Assembly (NCBI RefSeq): GCF_900100795.1
Contig: NZ_FNCO01000001.1
Span: 682,001-746,000, forward strand
Direction: 5' to 3'
Source: Pseudomonas abietaniphila
Lineage (GTDB): Bacteria; Pseudomonadota; Gammaproteobacteria; Pseudomonadales; Pseudomonadaceae
Length of the DNA: 64,000 bases
Each line of letters opens with the position of its first letter. Positions within the stretch are counted from its first letter, which is position 1. The notes under the pieces are model-generated. The model saw only the letters and a program-made list of their open reading frames with translations. It was not told the DNA's origin and made no database searches. The position numbers and the translations under genes are program-made. Positions 25,843 through 34,887 of the stretch are shown here, in pieces.

Positions 25843-26635
25843 GGCTCAAGGCCTCAGTAGCAGGTTGAACAAGCGGTTGGCCAAGTCGGGCGAGGGCGTC
25901 AACCTGGGTGCGTGTCACCTCCAGCAGGTCCTCGCCTTGCAGCGGGTATTCGACGGCCCGGGGCAAGCCGCTGGGCATGTGTTTGAGCAATTGCTCCCAC
26001 TGATGCAGATCGGTTGGCGCAGGCGGCACGGCAATCAATTTGCCCGCCGGGTTGCGCACCACGGCTTTGCAGTGCACGTATTCGACGAAACGGCCCAACT
26101 GGCGAGCGGCGCTGGAGGCCGATTGGTCCTGCCACATCCAGTTGCCGATGTCGAAGGTCATGCCAATGGGCATCTGCAACGCATCGACGCGGGCGAAGAA
26201 GTCGGTGAGAGGCCCGATGCGACCGCCTTGTGGCGTTTGGTCGTTCTCCACCAGAAGGTGCAGGTCGTAACGGGCCAGACGGTCGGCGAGGGCGGCGACG
26301 TCACTGTCCTCGGTCAAATGCCCGAGCGACACCTTGAGCCATGCAGCGCCACACGCCGATGCGCGTTGCAGCGTCGGTTCCAGCGCCGGGTTGGGTTGAC
26401 GCTGCCCTTCAAGCCAGAGCTCCAGCGGTGCCGAATACAGGCATTCCAGACCTTGTGCGCGAATGGCTTCGCCGAGGGCTGCAAGGTCTTCGCGACCGTT
26501 GAAGAGTTCTTCGCGCAGTTCGATGCGCGTGACGCCTGCTTCTACCAGAAGCGGGATGAAACTTGCTTGGCCGCGCTCGCGGACGAAGTCGGCACCGAAG
26601 GCGCCCAGGCTGATGGCAACGGGGAATCGGCTCAT
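25835..26635 (-). CDS. kguE: KguE, sugar phosphate isomerase/epimerase-like TIM-barrel protein
   Basis: A 266-residue TIM-barrel protein of the xylose isomerase-like/AP endonuclease 2 superfamily ([10 protein letters not shown] and [10 protein letters not shown] segments carry likely metal ligands). KguE is the first gene of the Pseudomonas 2-ketogluconate operon; its exact reaction is not settled. It lies just downstream of a PtxS operator at 26649-26662 and overlaps kguK. Confidence 0.88.
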   Translation of the reverse strand: MSRFPVAISLGAFGADFVRERGQASFIPLLVEAGVTRIELREELFNGREDLAALGEAIRAQGLECLYSAPLELWLEGQRQPNPALEPTLQRASACGAAWLKVSLGHLTEDSDVAALADRLARYDLHLLVENDQTPQGGRIGPLTDFFARVDALQMPIGMTFDIGNWMWQDQSASSAARQLGRFVEYVHCKAVVRNPAGKLIAVPPAPTDLHQWEQLLKHMPSGLPRAVEYPLQGEDLLEVTRTQVDALARLGQPLVQPATEALSHV

Positions 26636-26648
26636 TGTTATTGTCCTC

Positions 26649-26662
26649 TGAAACCGGTTTCA
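26649..26662. promoter_or_regulatory. PtxS operator upstream of kguE
   Basis: The perfect 14-base palindrome TGAAACCGGTTTCA lies 13 bases before the kguE start. It matches the known PtxS binding sequence. An identical copy precedes ptxS. Confidence 0.92.
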
Positions 26663-26741
26663 TTTTTGTTCGAGCGGGGGCGCCCGAGGAAAGTTCTTCA
26701 AATCGGCAGGCGTGAAGACCTGCGGTATCAAAAAGGGGCGT

Positions 26742-27764
26742 TCAGGGTCGCTGTCGCGTGGAGCCGCGCACAATCAGTTGCGCCGGGAAGTCATAGGTTT
26801 TCACGGCATCCAGATCACCGCGCAGCCGCCCGAGCAGGCACTCGAAGGCGGTCACGCCGATGTCGTGGGTCGGTTGCGCCAGGGCAGTAATCCCGCCGCC
26901 CACCAACGGGTACCAATCCAGTTCGTCCAGGGCGATCAAGCCGATGTCATCGAACAGATGGCAGCCCAGATCATGCAGCTGACGGGTTGTGTTCAGGGTC
27001 GCGACGCCGTTGCCGGTGAACAGGGCTTTAGGGCCATGACCGGTCTGGGCAAGGAACTCACGAAGGTGATCGCGCAAGCTGTCACCGGTCTCGCGCACCT
27101 GACCGCGCATGCCGGCGCGCCGGGCGATACCGGCCTTGAAGGCATCGACGCGCTCGATCCGCGAACTGGTGCCATCCTGCGGTTCGGTGACCATGAGGAG
27201 GTCGCGATACCCCGATTGCTGGAGGTGGTCGAGAGCCTGGTTCACCGCAGAGATATTGTTCAGGCCCACGAGATCGCTTTGCAGTTGATCGACCTTGCGA
27301 TCCACCAGCACCATCGGCAGTTCGCGGTGCAGTTCGCGCAATTCGTCCAGATGGTGGCCAAGGGTGTTCACGATCAGGCCTTCGATGTTGTACGAACGCA
27401 GTGCCGCCAGATGCAGGCGTTCCTGTTCGTCATCGCGGTCGGTGTTGCACACCACCAGGCTGTAGCCGTGTTTACGGCAGGCGGTTTCGACGCCGTGCAT
27501 GACGGCAATGGAATAGGGGTTGCGGATGTCTGCGACCAGCATGCCGATCAAGCGGGTACGGCCACGCTTGAGGCCGCGCGCCATCTGATTGGGGCGATAA
27601 CCGAGGGTTTCGATGGCGTGTTCGATGCGCTGGGCAATGGCTTCGGACAGCAATTGCCGGTCTTCGCCGATGAAGCGCGAGACGCTGGCTTTGGACACGC
27701 CGGCCATGTCGGCGACATCGTTCATGGTGACGCGGGCACGCGCCGGTGTCGGAATACTGTTCAT
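26742..27764 (-). CDS. ptxS: PtxS, LacI-family repressor of 2-ketogluconate use
   Basis: A 340-residue LacI-family repressor. The helix-turn-helix at about residues 14-34 (VTMNDVADMAGVSKASVSRF) is followed by the hinge and a periplasmic-binding-protein-like ligand domain. PtxS represses the kgu genes and itself, and 2-ketogluconate releases it. Two identical palindromes, one before kguE and one before ptxS, support this. It is encoded upstream of kguE on the same strand. Confidence 0.93.
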   Translation of the reverse strand: MNSIPTPARARVTMNDVADMAGVSKASVSRFIGEDRQLLSEAIAQRIEHAIETLGYRPNQMARGLKRGRTRLIGMLVADIRNPYSIAVMHGVETACRKHGYSLVVCNTDRDDEQERLHLAALRSYNIEGLIVNTLGHHLDELRELHRELPMVLVDRKVDQLQSDLVGLNNISAVNQALDHLQQSGYRDLLMVTEPQDGTSSRIERVDAFKAGIARRAGMRGQVRETGDSLRDHLREFLAQTGHGPKALFTGNGVATLNTTRQLHDLGCHLFDDIGLIALDELDWYPLVGGGITALAQPTHDIGVTAFECLLGRLRGDLDAVKTYDFPAQLIVRGSTRQRP

Positions 27765-27819
27765 GGCCTGACCCTTATTGGATTTATCAGCAGGCTTTTG
27801 CGGAAAGCGTGTTCGGCTC

Positions 27820-27833
27820 TGAAACCGGTTTCA
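27820..27833. promoter_or_regulatory. PtxS operator upstream of ptxS (autoregulation)
   Basis: This is the second exact copy of TGAAACCGGTTTCA, 55 bases before the ptxS start. It fits autorepression as described for PtxS. Confidence 0.9.
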
Positions 27834-27925
27834 GGAAACACCAAAGCGAGTGCGTCGTCAACTCCGGATCGGATGAAAGGTGGGTGGGTTCAGAGGGTGG
27901 ATGCCAGGCGTGAACAGGGTTTTCC

Positions 27926-28018
27926 GTAGGAGTGAGCTTGCTTACGAAGGGGCCGGTACTGCCCACGCGTGTTCATCGATTGGAACACTCCCATCGCGAG
28001 CAAGCTCACGCCCACAGG
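27926..28018. repeat. REP-like inverted pair
   Basis: A 23-base unit with GAGCTTGCT (27926-27948) and an inverted relative with AGCAAGCTC (27994-28018) face each other across about 45 bases. Related units occur at 40696, 48799 and 55315. This is the Pseudomonas REP/REPIN pattern of short intergenic inverted repeats. Confidence 0.75.
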
Positions 28019-28038
28019 TTTCTGCATTATTTGCGAGA

Positions 28039-28875
28039 TCAATGATTCCCCTTGAACGTATCGCGCCATGCCAGAAAGCGTTTTTCCAGCATCGCCAGCA
28101 CGCCGTCGGTCAATTTGCTCAACAACGCCAGCACAATAATTGCTGCCAGCACAATGTCCGGGCGTGACGTTTCCCGGCCATCACTGAGCAGATACCCCAG
28201 CCCCTTGGTGGCGGCGATCAGTTCCGCCGCCACCAGAAACATCCAGGCCAGGCTCAGCCCTGAGCGCAGGCCGGTAAAAAGGCCGGGCAGGGCGGCCGGC
28301 AAGAACAGATGAACGATCATCTGCCGTTGACTGAACCGGTACATCCGACCCACTTCGACCAGCTTGCGATCAATGCCGCGTATCGCCGCCACGCCGTTCA
28401 GGTACACGGGAAAGAACGCACCGATGGCAATCAGCACGATCTTGGACGTCTCACCGATCCCCAGCCACAAGAGCAGCAGCGGCACCCACGCCAGGCTCGG
28501 AATGGATCGCAGGCCGGCAAACGTCGGCTCCAGATAGGCTTCGGCCTCGCGGCTCAGCCCCACCCAGGCCGCGAACATCAGCGCAAGGCTGGCGCCGATG
28601 GCGAACCCGCTGAGTACGCGAATCAGGCTGGCGCCGATGTGCTTCCACAAGGCGCCGTCGGCAAGGTCGGTCAGGGTGGCGGCGATTTCGCTGGGCGCGG
28701 GCATTTGATACGACTGCACCCAGCCTATGCGCACGACGATTTCCAGCAACACCAGAATCGCCACCGGCACGGCCAGGCCTTTGAGTCGGGTGCGCCATCG
28801 CGTGGGCAGGCGCACAGGCTGGCGCGCAGGTTGAGCCTCGTCAGCCTTCAACGTTTCGACCCTGGAACTGTTCAT
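28039..28875 (-). CDS. ABC transporter permease, aliphatic sulfonate/taurine type
   Basis: A 278-residue permease of the SsuC/TauC family with about six transmembrane helices and the binding-protein-dependent signature LFLPAALPGLFTGLRSGLSLAW near residue 190-210. It should import an alkanesulfonate-like or related small organic compound. It overlaps the upstream binding-protein gene by four bases. No ATP-binding gene follows; the next feature is a REP-like pair and then ptxS, so the transporter is incomplete here. Confidence 0.88.
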   Translation of the reverse strand: MNSSRVETLKADEAQPARQPVRLPTRWRTRLKGLAVPVAILVLLEIVVRIGWVQSYQMPAPSEIAATLTDLADGALWKHIGASLIRVLSGFAIGASLALMFAAWVGLSREAEAYLEPTFAGLRSIPSLAWVPLLLLWLGIGETSKIVLIAIGAFFPVYLNGVAAIRGIDRKLVEVGRMYRFSQRQMIVHLFLPAALPGLFTGLRSGLSLAWMFLVAAELIAATKGLGYLLSDGRETSRPDIVLAAIIVLALLSKLTDGVLAMLEKRFLAWRDTFKGNH

Positions 28876-29873
28876 GGCTTCTCGGCAATGGTTTTGCCGA
28901 TCACGGCCTTGCCAAAGTCTGGCGCTATCAGCTCGTCGATGACGTGGCCAACGTCCGTACCCTTGCGCACCAGCTCCTCGGACACCAGGATCGGCGCGGC
29001 GCCTTTCGACGCCGTCACGTCCTTGTCGGTGAGCTGTGGGCGGGTGATGTCGGTGCGAGTCAGTTGCAGCCTGGCGACGTCCAGCGGCAGGCCCGATTCG
29101 GTCGCCAGCAACCGGGCAAACTCATCCGGATTATTCAGCGCCCATTCGCGGGCTTTTTCGTAGGCCGCGATCACTGTCTTGATCGCCTCCGGGTGTTCCT
29201 TGGCATAGCGCTCGGTCACGCTGACAACGCCATAGCTGTTGAAGTCCTTGTTGCGGTAAAGCAGGCGCGAACCGGCCTGGATTTCACTGGCGGCCATGTG
29301 AGGGTCAAGGCCGGCCCAGGCGTCGACGTCGCCTTTTTCCAGCGCGATGCGGCCATCCGGGTGTTGCAGGTGCAGCAGCTCGACATCGTCTTTGGTCAGT
29401 TTCGCCTGCTGCAAGGCGCGCAGGGTGAACAGGTAAGGGTCAGTGCCCTTGGTGGCGGCGATCTTCTTACCCTTGAGGTCGGCAACGCTCTTGAGGGTGG
29501 AGTCCTTGCGCACCACCAACGCTGTCCATTCGGCGCGGCTGTAGACATACACCGATTTGATCGGACTGCCGTTGGCGCGCGCCAGCACCGCAGAAAGGCT
29601 GGCAGACGAGGCGAAATCAACGCCGCCGCTGTTCAGGTACTCCAGCGAGCGGTTGCTGCCCTGACTGAAAACCCAGCTGACTTTGGTATCGGGCAATGCG
29701 TTCTCCAGCCAGCCGAAATGCTTGAGCACCAGGCTGACGGGTGAATAGTAGGCGTAGTCCAGATGGACCTCGGCAGGTGGCGTCTCAGCGGCCTGAGCCA
29801 GAGGCCCAAGCGTCAGGGTCAGTGCCGCAGCCAGCAGCTTCAGGGATGTGGGCAAGCGAGGAAAGGTGCTCAT
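28872..29873 (-). CDS. ABC transporter periplasmic binding protein, aliphatic sulfonate type
   Basis: A 333-residue solute-binding protein of the SsuA/NMT1 type with an N-terminal signal peptide ending in AQA. The segments VDFASSASLSAVLARANG and LKGKKIAATKGTDPYLF are typical of the family. I chose the ATG at 29873; the frame is open to 29909. It feeds the permease encoded downstream. The ligand is not known; sulfonate specificity is a family-level guess. Confidence 0.88.
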   Translation of the reverse strand: MSTFPRLPTSLKLLAAALTLTLGPLAQAAETPPAEVHLDYAYYSPVSLVLKHFGWLENALPDTKVSWVFSQGSNRSLEYLNSGGVDFASSASLSAVLARANGSPIKSVYVYSRAEWTALVVRKDSTLKSVADLKGKKIAATKGTDPYLFTLRALQQAKLTKDDVELLHLQHPDGRIALEKGDVDAWAGLDPHMAASEIQAGSRLLYRNKDFNSYGVVSVTERYAKEHPEAIKTVIAAYEKAREWALNNPDEFARLLATESGLPLDVARLQLTRTDITRPQLTDKDVTASKGAAPILVSEELVRKGTDVGHVIDELIAPDFGKAVIGKTIAEKP

Positions 29874-30195
29874 GGGATGATTTCCATTCGAAAGAGGCGG
29901 AAGCTGCACAGGGCTGCTTATGTCGAATTCAGCAGTCAGCGCGAGTCAGCCTGCGTTATTGGAATATTGCAGGCTCTGTGCCATGAGCAGGTTTCCTGCG
30001 GAAAACCGTGCTTGTGGCTGTTTCTCCCAGGGCGGGAAAGTTGCCCGGTCAACAGGGCTGCTGAATGGCTGTTGCAGGACAGACATCTGCGCAGGACGCG
30101 TCGTGTTTTTTAGAGAATTCCCCGATCAAAGGTTGTCAGTTGCGCTGCCGCTGTTCATGCTGCGGCTCTCAACGTGTTACAGGATCTTTCCGCGC
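29874..30195. other. Divergent intergenic region
   Basis: About 320 bases separate the binding-protein gene and the MFS gene, which point away from each other. It must hold both promoters. The frames that cross it are extensions of the neighbouring genes without start signals. I see no repeat or palindrome. Confidence 0.5.
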
Positions 30196-31332
30196 ATGTC
30201 TGTCGCCGCTCGAGATGCCGATTCCGCTTCACGCCGTTCGGCGACCGTTCTCAGCCTGTGCCTGCCCAGCGATGTCTTGCTGTATCTGCTGCTGCCGATG
30301 AACGCTGATGCGTTCGGCATCAGCCTGCCGGAAGCGGGGATCCTGTTGGCGGCCAATCGGTTGGTGCGCATCTTCGGCTACAGCTACGTGGTGCGGTTCT
30401 ACGCCAAACACGGTGATCGCCCGACAGTGATGCTGGCGGCTGTGGTGTCAGCACTGTGTGCGCTGGGCAATTCGTTCATTTCCGGGTTCTGGTGGTTGCT
30501 GATCCTGCGCTTGGGGTGGGGCCTGACGTTCGGCGCGCTGAACCTCTCGACCCAGGCGCTGGCGACCTCCGAGCCCGGTGGCGCTGCACGCCGCTCAGGG
30601 ACCTCGCGGGCGATCATCGCAATCGGACCCATGCTGGCGCTGCCGATTGGCGCCTTGATCAGCCTGCATTTCGGTCCCCGGTTGATTTTCCTGATTCTGG
30701 CGTTCTTCTCGTTGGCCGGGTTGTTCATCGCCAAGGGATTGCCGAAGATTCCCCATGCGATGCCCAGCCCGGGCGGACGCCGATTCAAGGCGCCTGACAG
30801 CATCGCGATGTGGTCCTTCATCGAAGGCGTGGCGCTGGACGGGTTGTTCATTTTCGGCCTGTCCTTGCAGGCGCAATCGGTGCTCGGCGGCAACGCGGTG
30901 TTCATTGCGGGCGTCCTGCTGGCGCTGCGGTATGTCTCGGAGATGCTGCTCAGCCCATTGGGCGGGCGTGCAGCCGATGCGTTTGGGGCCGTGCGCATGC
31001 TGGTGGTGTTTTCCGGGCTGACCACGCTGGCGCTCACAGCCTTTGGGTTTCACTGGCTGATTCTGGGTGCGGGAGGTGTCTTGATCTTGCGCGCGTTGCA
31101 ACTGCCGTTGGTGACCACGCTGGTCGCGGAGCGCAATCCGGGCGCGGGGCGAGTTCAGGCGCTGGCCGGCAATGCCGTTTGGCGTGATGTTGGTGCAGGT
31201 GTCGGTCCCTTGCTGGCCGGGGTGTTGCTGCCCATCGCCTCACCCTCTTGGGTGTACAGCGTGGCGGGCCTGGCGGTGGTGGTGAGCGCCGTCGTTTGCA
31301 GCCGTTACAGGGGGCGCGAAGCCGTCGCGTAA
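30196..31332 (+). CDS. MFS transporter
   Basis: A 378-residue hydrophobic protein with about 11-12 predicted transmembrane helices and a major-facilitator layout. Segments such as LRLGWGLTFGALNLSTQALA and SEMLLSPLGGRAADAFG are typical. The ATG at 30196 follows an AGGA about 12 bases upstream and gives a normal N-terminus; the frame is open to 29920. The substrate is unknown. It might export a drug or metabolite. It is divergent from the sulfonate-type transporter. Confidence 0.75.
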   Translation: MSVAARDADSASRRSATVLSLCLPSDVLLYLLLPMNADAFGISLPEAGILLAANRLVRIFGYSYVVRFYAKHGDRPTVMLAAVVSALCALGNSFISGFWWLLILRLGWGLTFGALNLSTQALATSEPGGAARRSGTSRAIIAIGPMLALPIGALISLHFGPRLIFLILAFFSLAGLFIAKGLPKIPHAMPSPGGRRFKAPDSIAMWSFIEGVALDGLFIFGLSLQAQSVLGGNAVFIAGVLLALRYVSEMLLSPLGGRAADAFGAVRMLVVFSGLTTLALTAFGFHWLILGAGGVLILRALQLPLVTTLVAERNPGAGRVQALAGNAVWRDVGAGVGPLLAGVLLPIASPSWVYSVAGLAVVVSAVVCSRYRGREAVA

Positions 31333-31547
31333 CCCTGACCCTGATACATCCGCTTACATACCGTTCGGCGATTAATACGATAAATCAGCAGGTTGCGTGC
31401 AACCTCTGACGCTGTTTCCCATCTGATGATCATTCTTCATACGGACATAAAGCTTCGCTAGCCTGCATTCGTTAGCCAATTGCCAGTTCACAGGGACGTT
31501 GCTCAGGGCGAAACCGCCCCTCATGCACCATCAGAACCCGGGCCATT

Positions 31548-32228
31548 ATGACCTTTTTCAAATCACCCTCTGCCTCTCACGTGCTCCAGCGTTTCGCGTA
31601 TTTTCTGTTGCCCTTTTTGCTCATCTGCTCAGCGGTGTTCTGGTTCACCGTGGGCAAGGGCGTTCATGCAGAACCCAAGAACGGCACTCAGACCCTCGTT
31701 TTCCTGCGGCACGCCGAAAAACCCGATATGGGCTTGGGGCAATTGAACTGCCAAGGCCTGAACCGCGCCATCGACCTTTCCACGGTGTTGCCGAAGACCT
31801 TCGGCAAAGCCGATTTCATCTTCGCCGCCAACCCGAGCCGGCATGTGGAAGAGGGCGTAGGTGACCATTCCTACAGCTACCTTCGCCCCCTGATGACCGT
31901 CGGGCCGAGCGCGATCAAGCTGGGCCTGCCGGTCAATATCGACTTCGCGGCCAATGACACTACGGACCTGGCCGATGAGTTCATGCGCGACAAATACCAC
32001 GACGCCACGATCTACACCGCCTGGTCCCACGGTTACCTGCCGGAGTTGATCAACAAGGTCGCCCAAGAGGCCTCCGGCAAGGACCTCAAACTGGTCAAGG
32101 ACTGGACGGGCGATGACTTCGACTCCGTGCTGGTGCTGACGCTGAAATGGAACAACGGCAAAGCCACGCTGCAGTACGAGAACTACAAGCAGAATCTGAA
32201 TGACGGGTCGGTGGGGTGTCCAACGTGA
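31548..32228 (+). CDS. Histidine phosphatase family protein, membrane-anchored or exported
   Basis: A 226-residue protein with an N-terminal hydrophobic helix at about residues 14-36 and the phosphoglycerate-mutase-like catalytic motif LRHAEKP just after it. A second conserved histidine lies in AWSHGYLPEL. It is probably a periplasmic or membrane-anchored phosphatase. The target is unknown. It stands alone, followed by a repeat pair at 32274. Confidence 0.78.
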   Translation: MTFFKSPSASHVLQRFAYFLLPFLLICSAVFWFTVGKGVHAEPKNGTQTLVFLRHAEKPDMGLGQLNCQGLNRAIDLSTVLPKTFGKADFIFAANPSRHVEEGVGDHSYSYLRPLMTVGPSAIKLGLPVNIDFAANDTTDLADEFMRDKYHDATIYTAWSHGYLPELINKVAQEASGKDLKLVKDWTGDDFDSVLVLTLKWNNGKATLQYENYKQNLNDGSVGCPT

Positions 32229-32273
32229 TGACGCGCTGTCGTTTTCTCAAACGCCTTTCGTTCTTCACAGGTT

Positions 32274-32346
32274 GATCGTTCCCACGCTCCGCGTGGTAGC
32301 CCTCTGGACGCCCCACGCCTGTTGTTGATAGTTCCCACGCTCCGCG
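32274..32346. repeat. Direct copies of a GTTCCCACGCTCCGCG repeat
   Basis: Two direct copies of GAT[CA]GTTCCCACGCTCCGCG are at 32274-32293 and 32327-32346. A related inverted pair is at 46942-47044. This is a second short repeat family distinct from the GAGCTTGCT type. Confidence 0.7.
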
Positions 32347-32426
32347 TCTTGAGGGCGCCTGCAGGTTTTGTATTTGGCCCGAGACTGCGCTAGCGTTCAG
32401 CCGGTCGAACACTCTCTGGCTTCCCC

Positions 32427-33350
32427 ATGCTCGAAACATCCCACCTCCAGGCTTCCCGCAACCTCCCGTTCAAACCGCCCTTCGACTGGCAACGCATGCT
32501 CAACTTCTTCGCGGCGCGGATGACGGCCGGGGTTGAGGCAGTGGTTGAGGGCGTGTACCTGCGCAATATCGAGTTCAAAGGCAGCGTCGGCACGCTCTCG
32601 GTGGCGATGGCGCCTTCGCAGGATCACCTGATCGCGACGGTGCATGGCGAGGTCAGTCGGCACATCGACGACCTGGTCGAGCCGATCTCGCACATGTTCG
32701 ACCTGTACGCGGCGCCGGATGACATCGACCGCTGCCTGTCGGTTGACCCTTGGCTGGCGTCGTTGGTGCAGAAGCGTCCGGGGCTGCGCGTGCCAGGCGC
32801 TTTTTCGGGGTTTGAGCTGGTGGTGCGGACCATCGTCGGGCAACAGGTGAGCGTCAAGGGCGCGACCACCATCGTCGGGCGTCTGGTGCAGCGCGCGGGC
32901 GTGCAGGTGCCTGAAAGCCCCGTCGAACAGCTTGCCTGGCGGTTCCCTACGCCGGATGCACTGGCGCGCGTCGATCTGGACAAGATCGGCATGCCCGGCA
33001 AACGGGTTGAAACGCTGCAGCGGGTGGCCGCCGCCGTCGCCAGTGGCGAGATTTCGCTGAATGTCAGCCATGGCGATGAGGTCGCACAACTGCGTCGTCA
33101 GTTGCTGGCGATGCCGGGCATTGGCCCGTGGACGGTCGAGTACATCGCCATGCGCGCCTGGCGCGACCCCGATGCCTGGCCCGCATCGGACCTGGTGCTG
33201 ATGAACCTCATGACCCAGCACGACCCTAGCCTCACGCGGCTGGCGCTGCATAAAGTGCGGGCCGAGGCGTGGAAGCCTTGGCGCGCTTACGCGGCGATGC
33301 ACATCTGGAATTCGGCGGCGGACGTCGCGGGCAAGGCCAAGGGCGGTTGA
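32427..33350 (+). CDS. DNA-3-methyladenine glycosylase II (AlkA-like)
   Basis: A 307-residue base-excision glycosylase with an N-terminal AlkA domain and a helix-hairpin-helix motif LLAMPGIGPWTVEYIAMRA, followed by the catalytic aspartate D255 in ASDLVLMN. It removes alkylated purines from DNA. It lacks the N-terminal Ada regulator domain found in fused forms. The methyltransferase gene ogt follows 117 bases downstream in the same direction, making a small alkylation-repair pair. Confidence 0.9.
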   Translation: MLETSHLQASRNLPFKPPFDWQRMLNFFAARMTAGVEAVVEGVYLRNIEFKGSVGTLSVAMAPSQDHLIATVHGEVSRHIDDLVEPISHMFDLYAAPDDIDRCLSVDPWLASLVQKRPGLRVPGAFSGFELVVRTIVGQQVSVKGATTIVGRLVQRAGVQVPESPVEQLAWRFPTPDALARVDLDKIGMPGKRVETLQRVAAAVASGEISLNVSHGDEVAQLRRQLLAMPGIGPWTVEYIAMRAWRDPDAWPASDLVLMNLMTQHDPSLTRLALHKVRAEAWKPWRAYAAMHIWNSAADVAGKAKGG

Positions 33351-33467
33351 GTCCGAATTTGATCGCAAGAACGGGATGGCCGCGATAACCACCGCGGTTA
33401 CTATGGGCACATGCCGGCCCGCCTCAAATGTCTGAGAGGCCCGGTCGACGCTCGACAAGGAGCCCTC

Positions 33468-34007
33468 ATGACCTTCACCTATCGCTTCATCGAATCGCCG
33501 GTCGGTCAGTTGAAACTGATCGCAAAAGGTCCTTTTCTCGCGGCCATTCTCTGGGAAAACGACCGTCCCAATCGCGTCTTGCTGGGTGACATGAACGAGG
33601 ATCAGGGCAGCGAGATCCTCGATCAGGCCGAACAGCAACTGGCTGAGTATTTTGCCGGGACCCGTCACCGGTTCGATCTGGCGCTGGACTTCCACGGCAC
33701 CGAGTTTCAGAAAAAAGTCTGGCGCGCTTTACTGACCATCCCTTTTGGCGAAACCCGCAGCTACCTGGATATTGCCCTCCAGATCGGCAACCCGGCCGCT
33801 GTCCGTGCGGTCGGTGCCGCCAATGGCAAGAACCCGATCTCCATCGTCGCGCCTTGTCATCGTGTGATTGGCCGTTCCGGCGCGCTGACCGGGTTTGCCG
33901 GTGGCCTGGCCGCCAAGGAACTGCTGCTGACCCTGGAAGGCGGCATGCCTCAGCGATCGGCAAAGCCCGCGAATCCTGGCACGCCCACTCAGGCATCGCT
34001 GTTCTAG
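33468..34007 (+). CDS. ogt: Methylated-DNA-[protein]-cysteine S-methyltransferase
   Basis: A 179-residue O6-alkylguanine DNA alkyltransferase. The acceptor cysteine is C130 in the motif PCHRVIG, and a Tyr/Arg finger region (FGETRSYLDIA) precedes it. It directly reverses O6-methylguanine. AAGGAG precedes the ATG at 33468; an in-frame upstream ATG at 33411 has no such signal. It pairs with the AlkA-like gene upstream. Confidence 0.93.
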   Translation: MTFTYRFIESPVGQLKLIAKGPFLAAILWENDRPNRVLLGDMNEDQGSEILDQAEQQLAEYFAGTRHRFDLALDFHGTEFQKKVWRALLTIPFGETRSYLDIALQIGNPAAVRAVGAANGKNPISIVAPCHRVIGRSGALTGFAGGLAAKELLLTLEGGMPQRSAKPANPGTPTQASLF

Positions 34008-34086
34008 ACTCATCCGCCTTGCCGCATAAAAACGAACAACGGAGATGACCATGCCTGCTTCTGCCAGGACATTTCCTGTTTCTGCC

Positions 34087-34719
34087 CTACGGGAGATCGC
34101 TGTCCGCAGCATGCCCGCCTTGACGCTCAGCGACCGCGCGCAAGGTTTTGAGCGTCACCATGGGCGCATCGATCACGAATCGATTTGCCAGCCATGAGGG
34201 AATGTCCCCGGCGGGTTCGGCTTGCAGTTGATACGTCACCTCTGTTTCCCGCTCACCCTTGGGCACCATCTGCCACACGCCTTGCAGTTGTTCGACACGA
34301 ATCATTCCCGGCACGATCGGCTCCATGCCATTCACCGCACTCAAATGGCGTATCACGCTGCCGTCGCCGGCCTGTTCGGTCTGCACCTTAAGCACCATGT
34401 CCCGTGTATTGGCGGGCCAGGGCAGGGCGGTGGTCAGGTAGACGAAGGTGCTGTCGCCATCGACTTTCAACAGGCGCATGTCGTCGCAGGCGTACAGCCA
34501 TTTGCACGCAATGGTCAGGTTCTCTTGCAGGTGGCTGAGCGTTGCCACGTCGGCCTTGATCAGCGCTACGCCGCGAAAACTCTGGTATTGCGAAGTGGGT
34601 GAACGGTTCAGGTAAACCTTGATGCCATCTTCGACCTTGGCCAGCTTCCAGTCCTCGGCCGTCGCCGAGGCGCAACCGAGGGTCAGCAGCAGAGCGCACA
34701 AGCCGGGCAGTGTATTCAT
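34087..34719 (-). CDS. START/lipid-binding domain protein, exported
   Basis: A 210-residue protein with an N-terminal signal sequence ending LTLGCASA, so possibly a lipoprotein, followed by a START-like (SRPBCC) domain: LAKVEDGIKVYLNRS, then CDDMRLLKVDGDSTFVYL, WPANTRDMVLK and a C-terminal amphipathic helix. START domains bind lipids or other hydrophobic molecules. The ATG at 34719 gives a proper signal peptide. It runs convergently with ogt. Confidence 0.8.
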   Translation of the reverse strand: MNTLPGLCALLLTLGCASATAEDWKLAKVEDGIKVYLNRSPTSQYQSFRGVALIKADVATLSHLQENLTIACKWLYACDDMRLLKVDGDSTFVYLTTALPWPANTRDMVLKVQTEQAGDGSVIRHLSAVNGMEPIVPGMIRVEQLQGVWQMVPKGERETEVTYQLQAEPAGDIPSWLANRFVIDAPMVTLKTLRAVAERQGGHAADSDLP

Positions 34720-34872
34720 GCTGGGACTCCAAGACTGCACAGTGGCGGGCGCGGTTCTCCAGAGCATACGCCATGACCGTGCCGCGGCCTTCGGTTCCTC
34801 ACTCTGAAGTCACCTTTGTCTGTAAGACGCTGCCTCTGGATAAACGGCCCTAGCCAGAATTGTCCGAAAAGA

Positions 34873-34884
34873 GTACAAATGTGC
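34873..34884 (+). promoter_or_regulatory. LexA2-type operator at the start of the SOS mutagenesis cassette
   Basis: GTAC-AAAT-GTGC matches the GTAC-N4-GTGC motif described for Pseudomonas LexA2. It ends three bases before the ATG at 34888 and overlaps an alternative ATG at 34879, so repressor binding would block the very start of the gene. Confidence 0.75.
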
Positions 34885-34887
34885 TCC

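Noticed and set aside
26712..27929. 405-codon plus-strand frame opposite ptxS
   Set aside because: ptxS is certain on the minus strand; the opposite frame has no start signal or domain. The same applies to the long frames at 25799-26890, 22593-23561, 40872-41807, 43787-44851 and 47704-48816.
32397..33695. 432-codon minus-strand frame opposite the alkA-like and ogt genes
   Set aside because: It spans two real plus-strand genes and their gap, with the composition of an antisense shadow.
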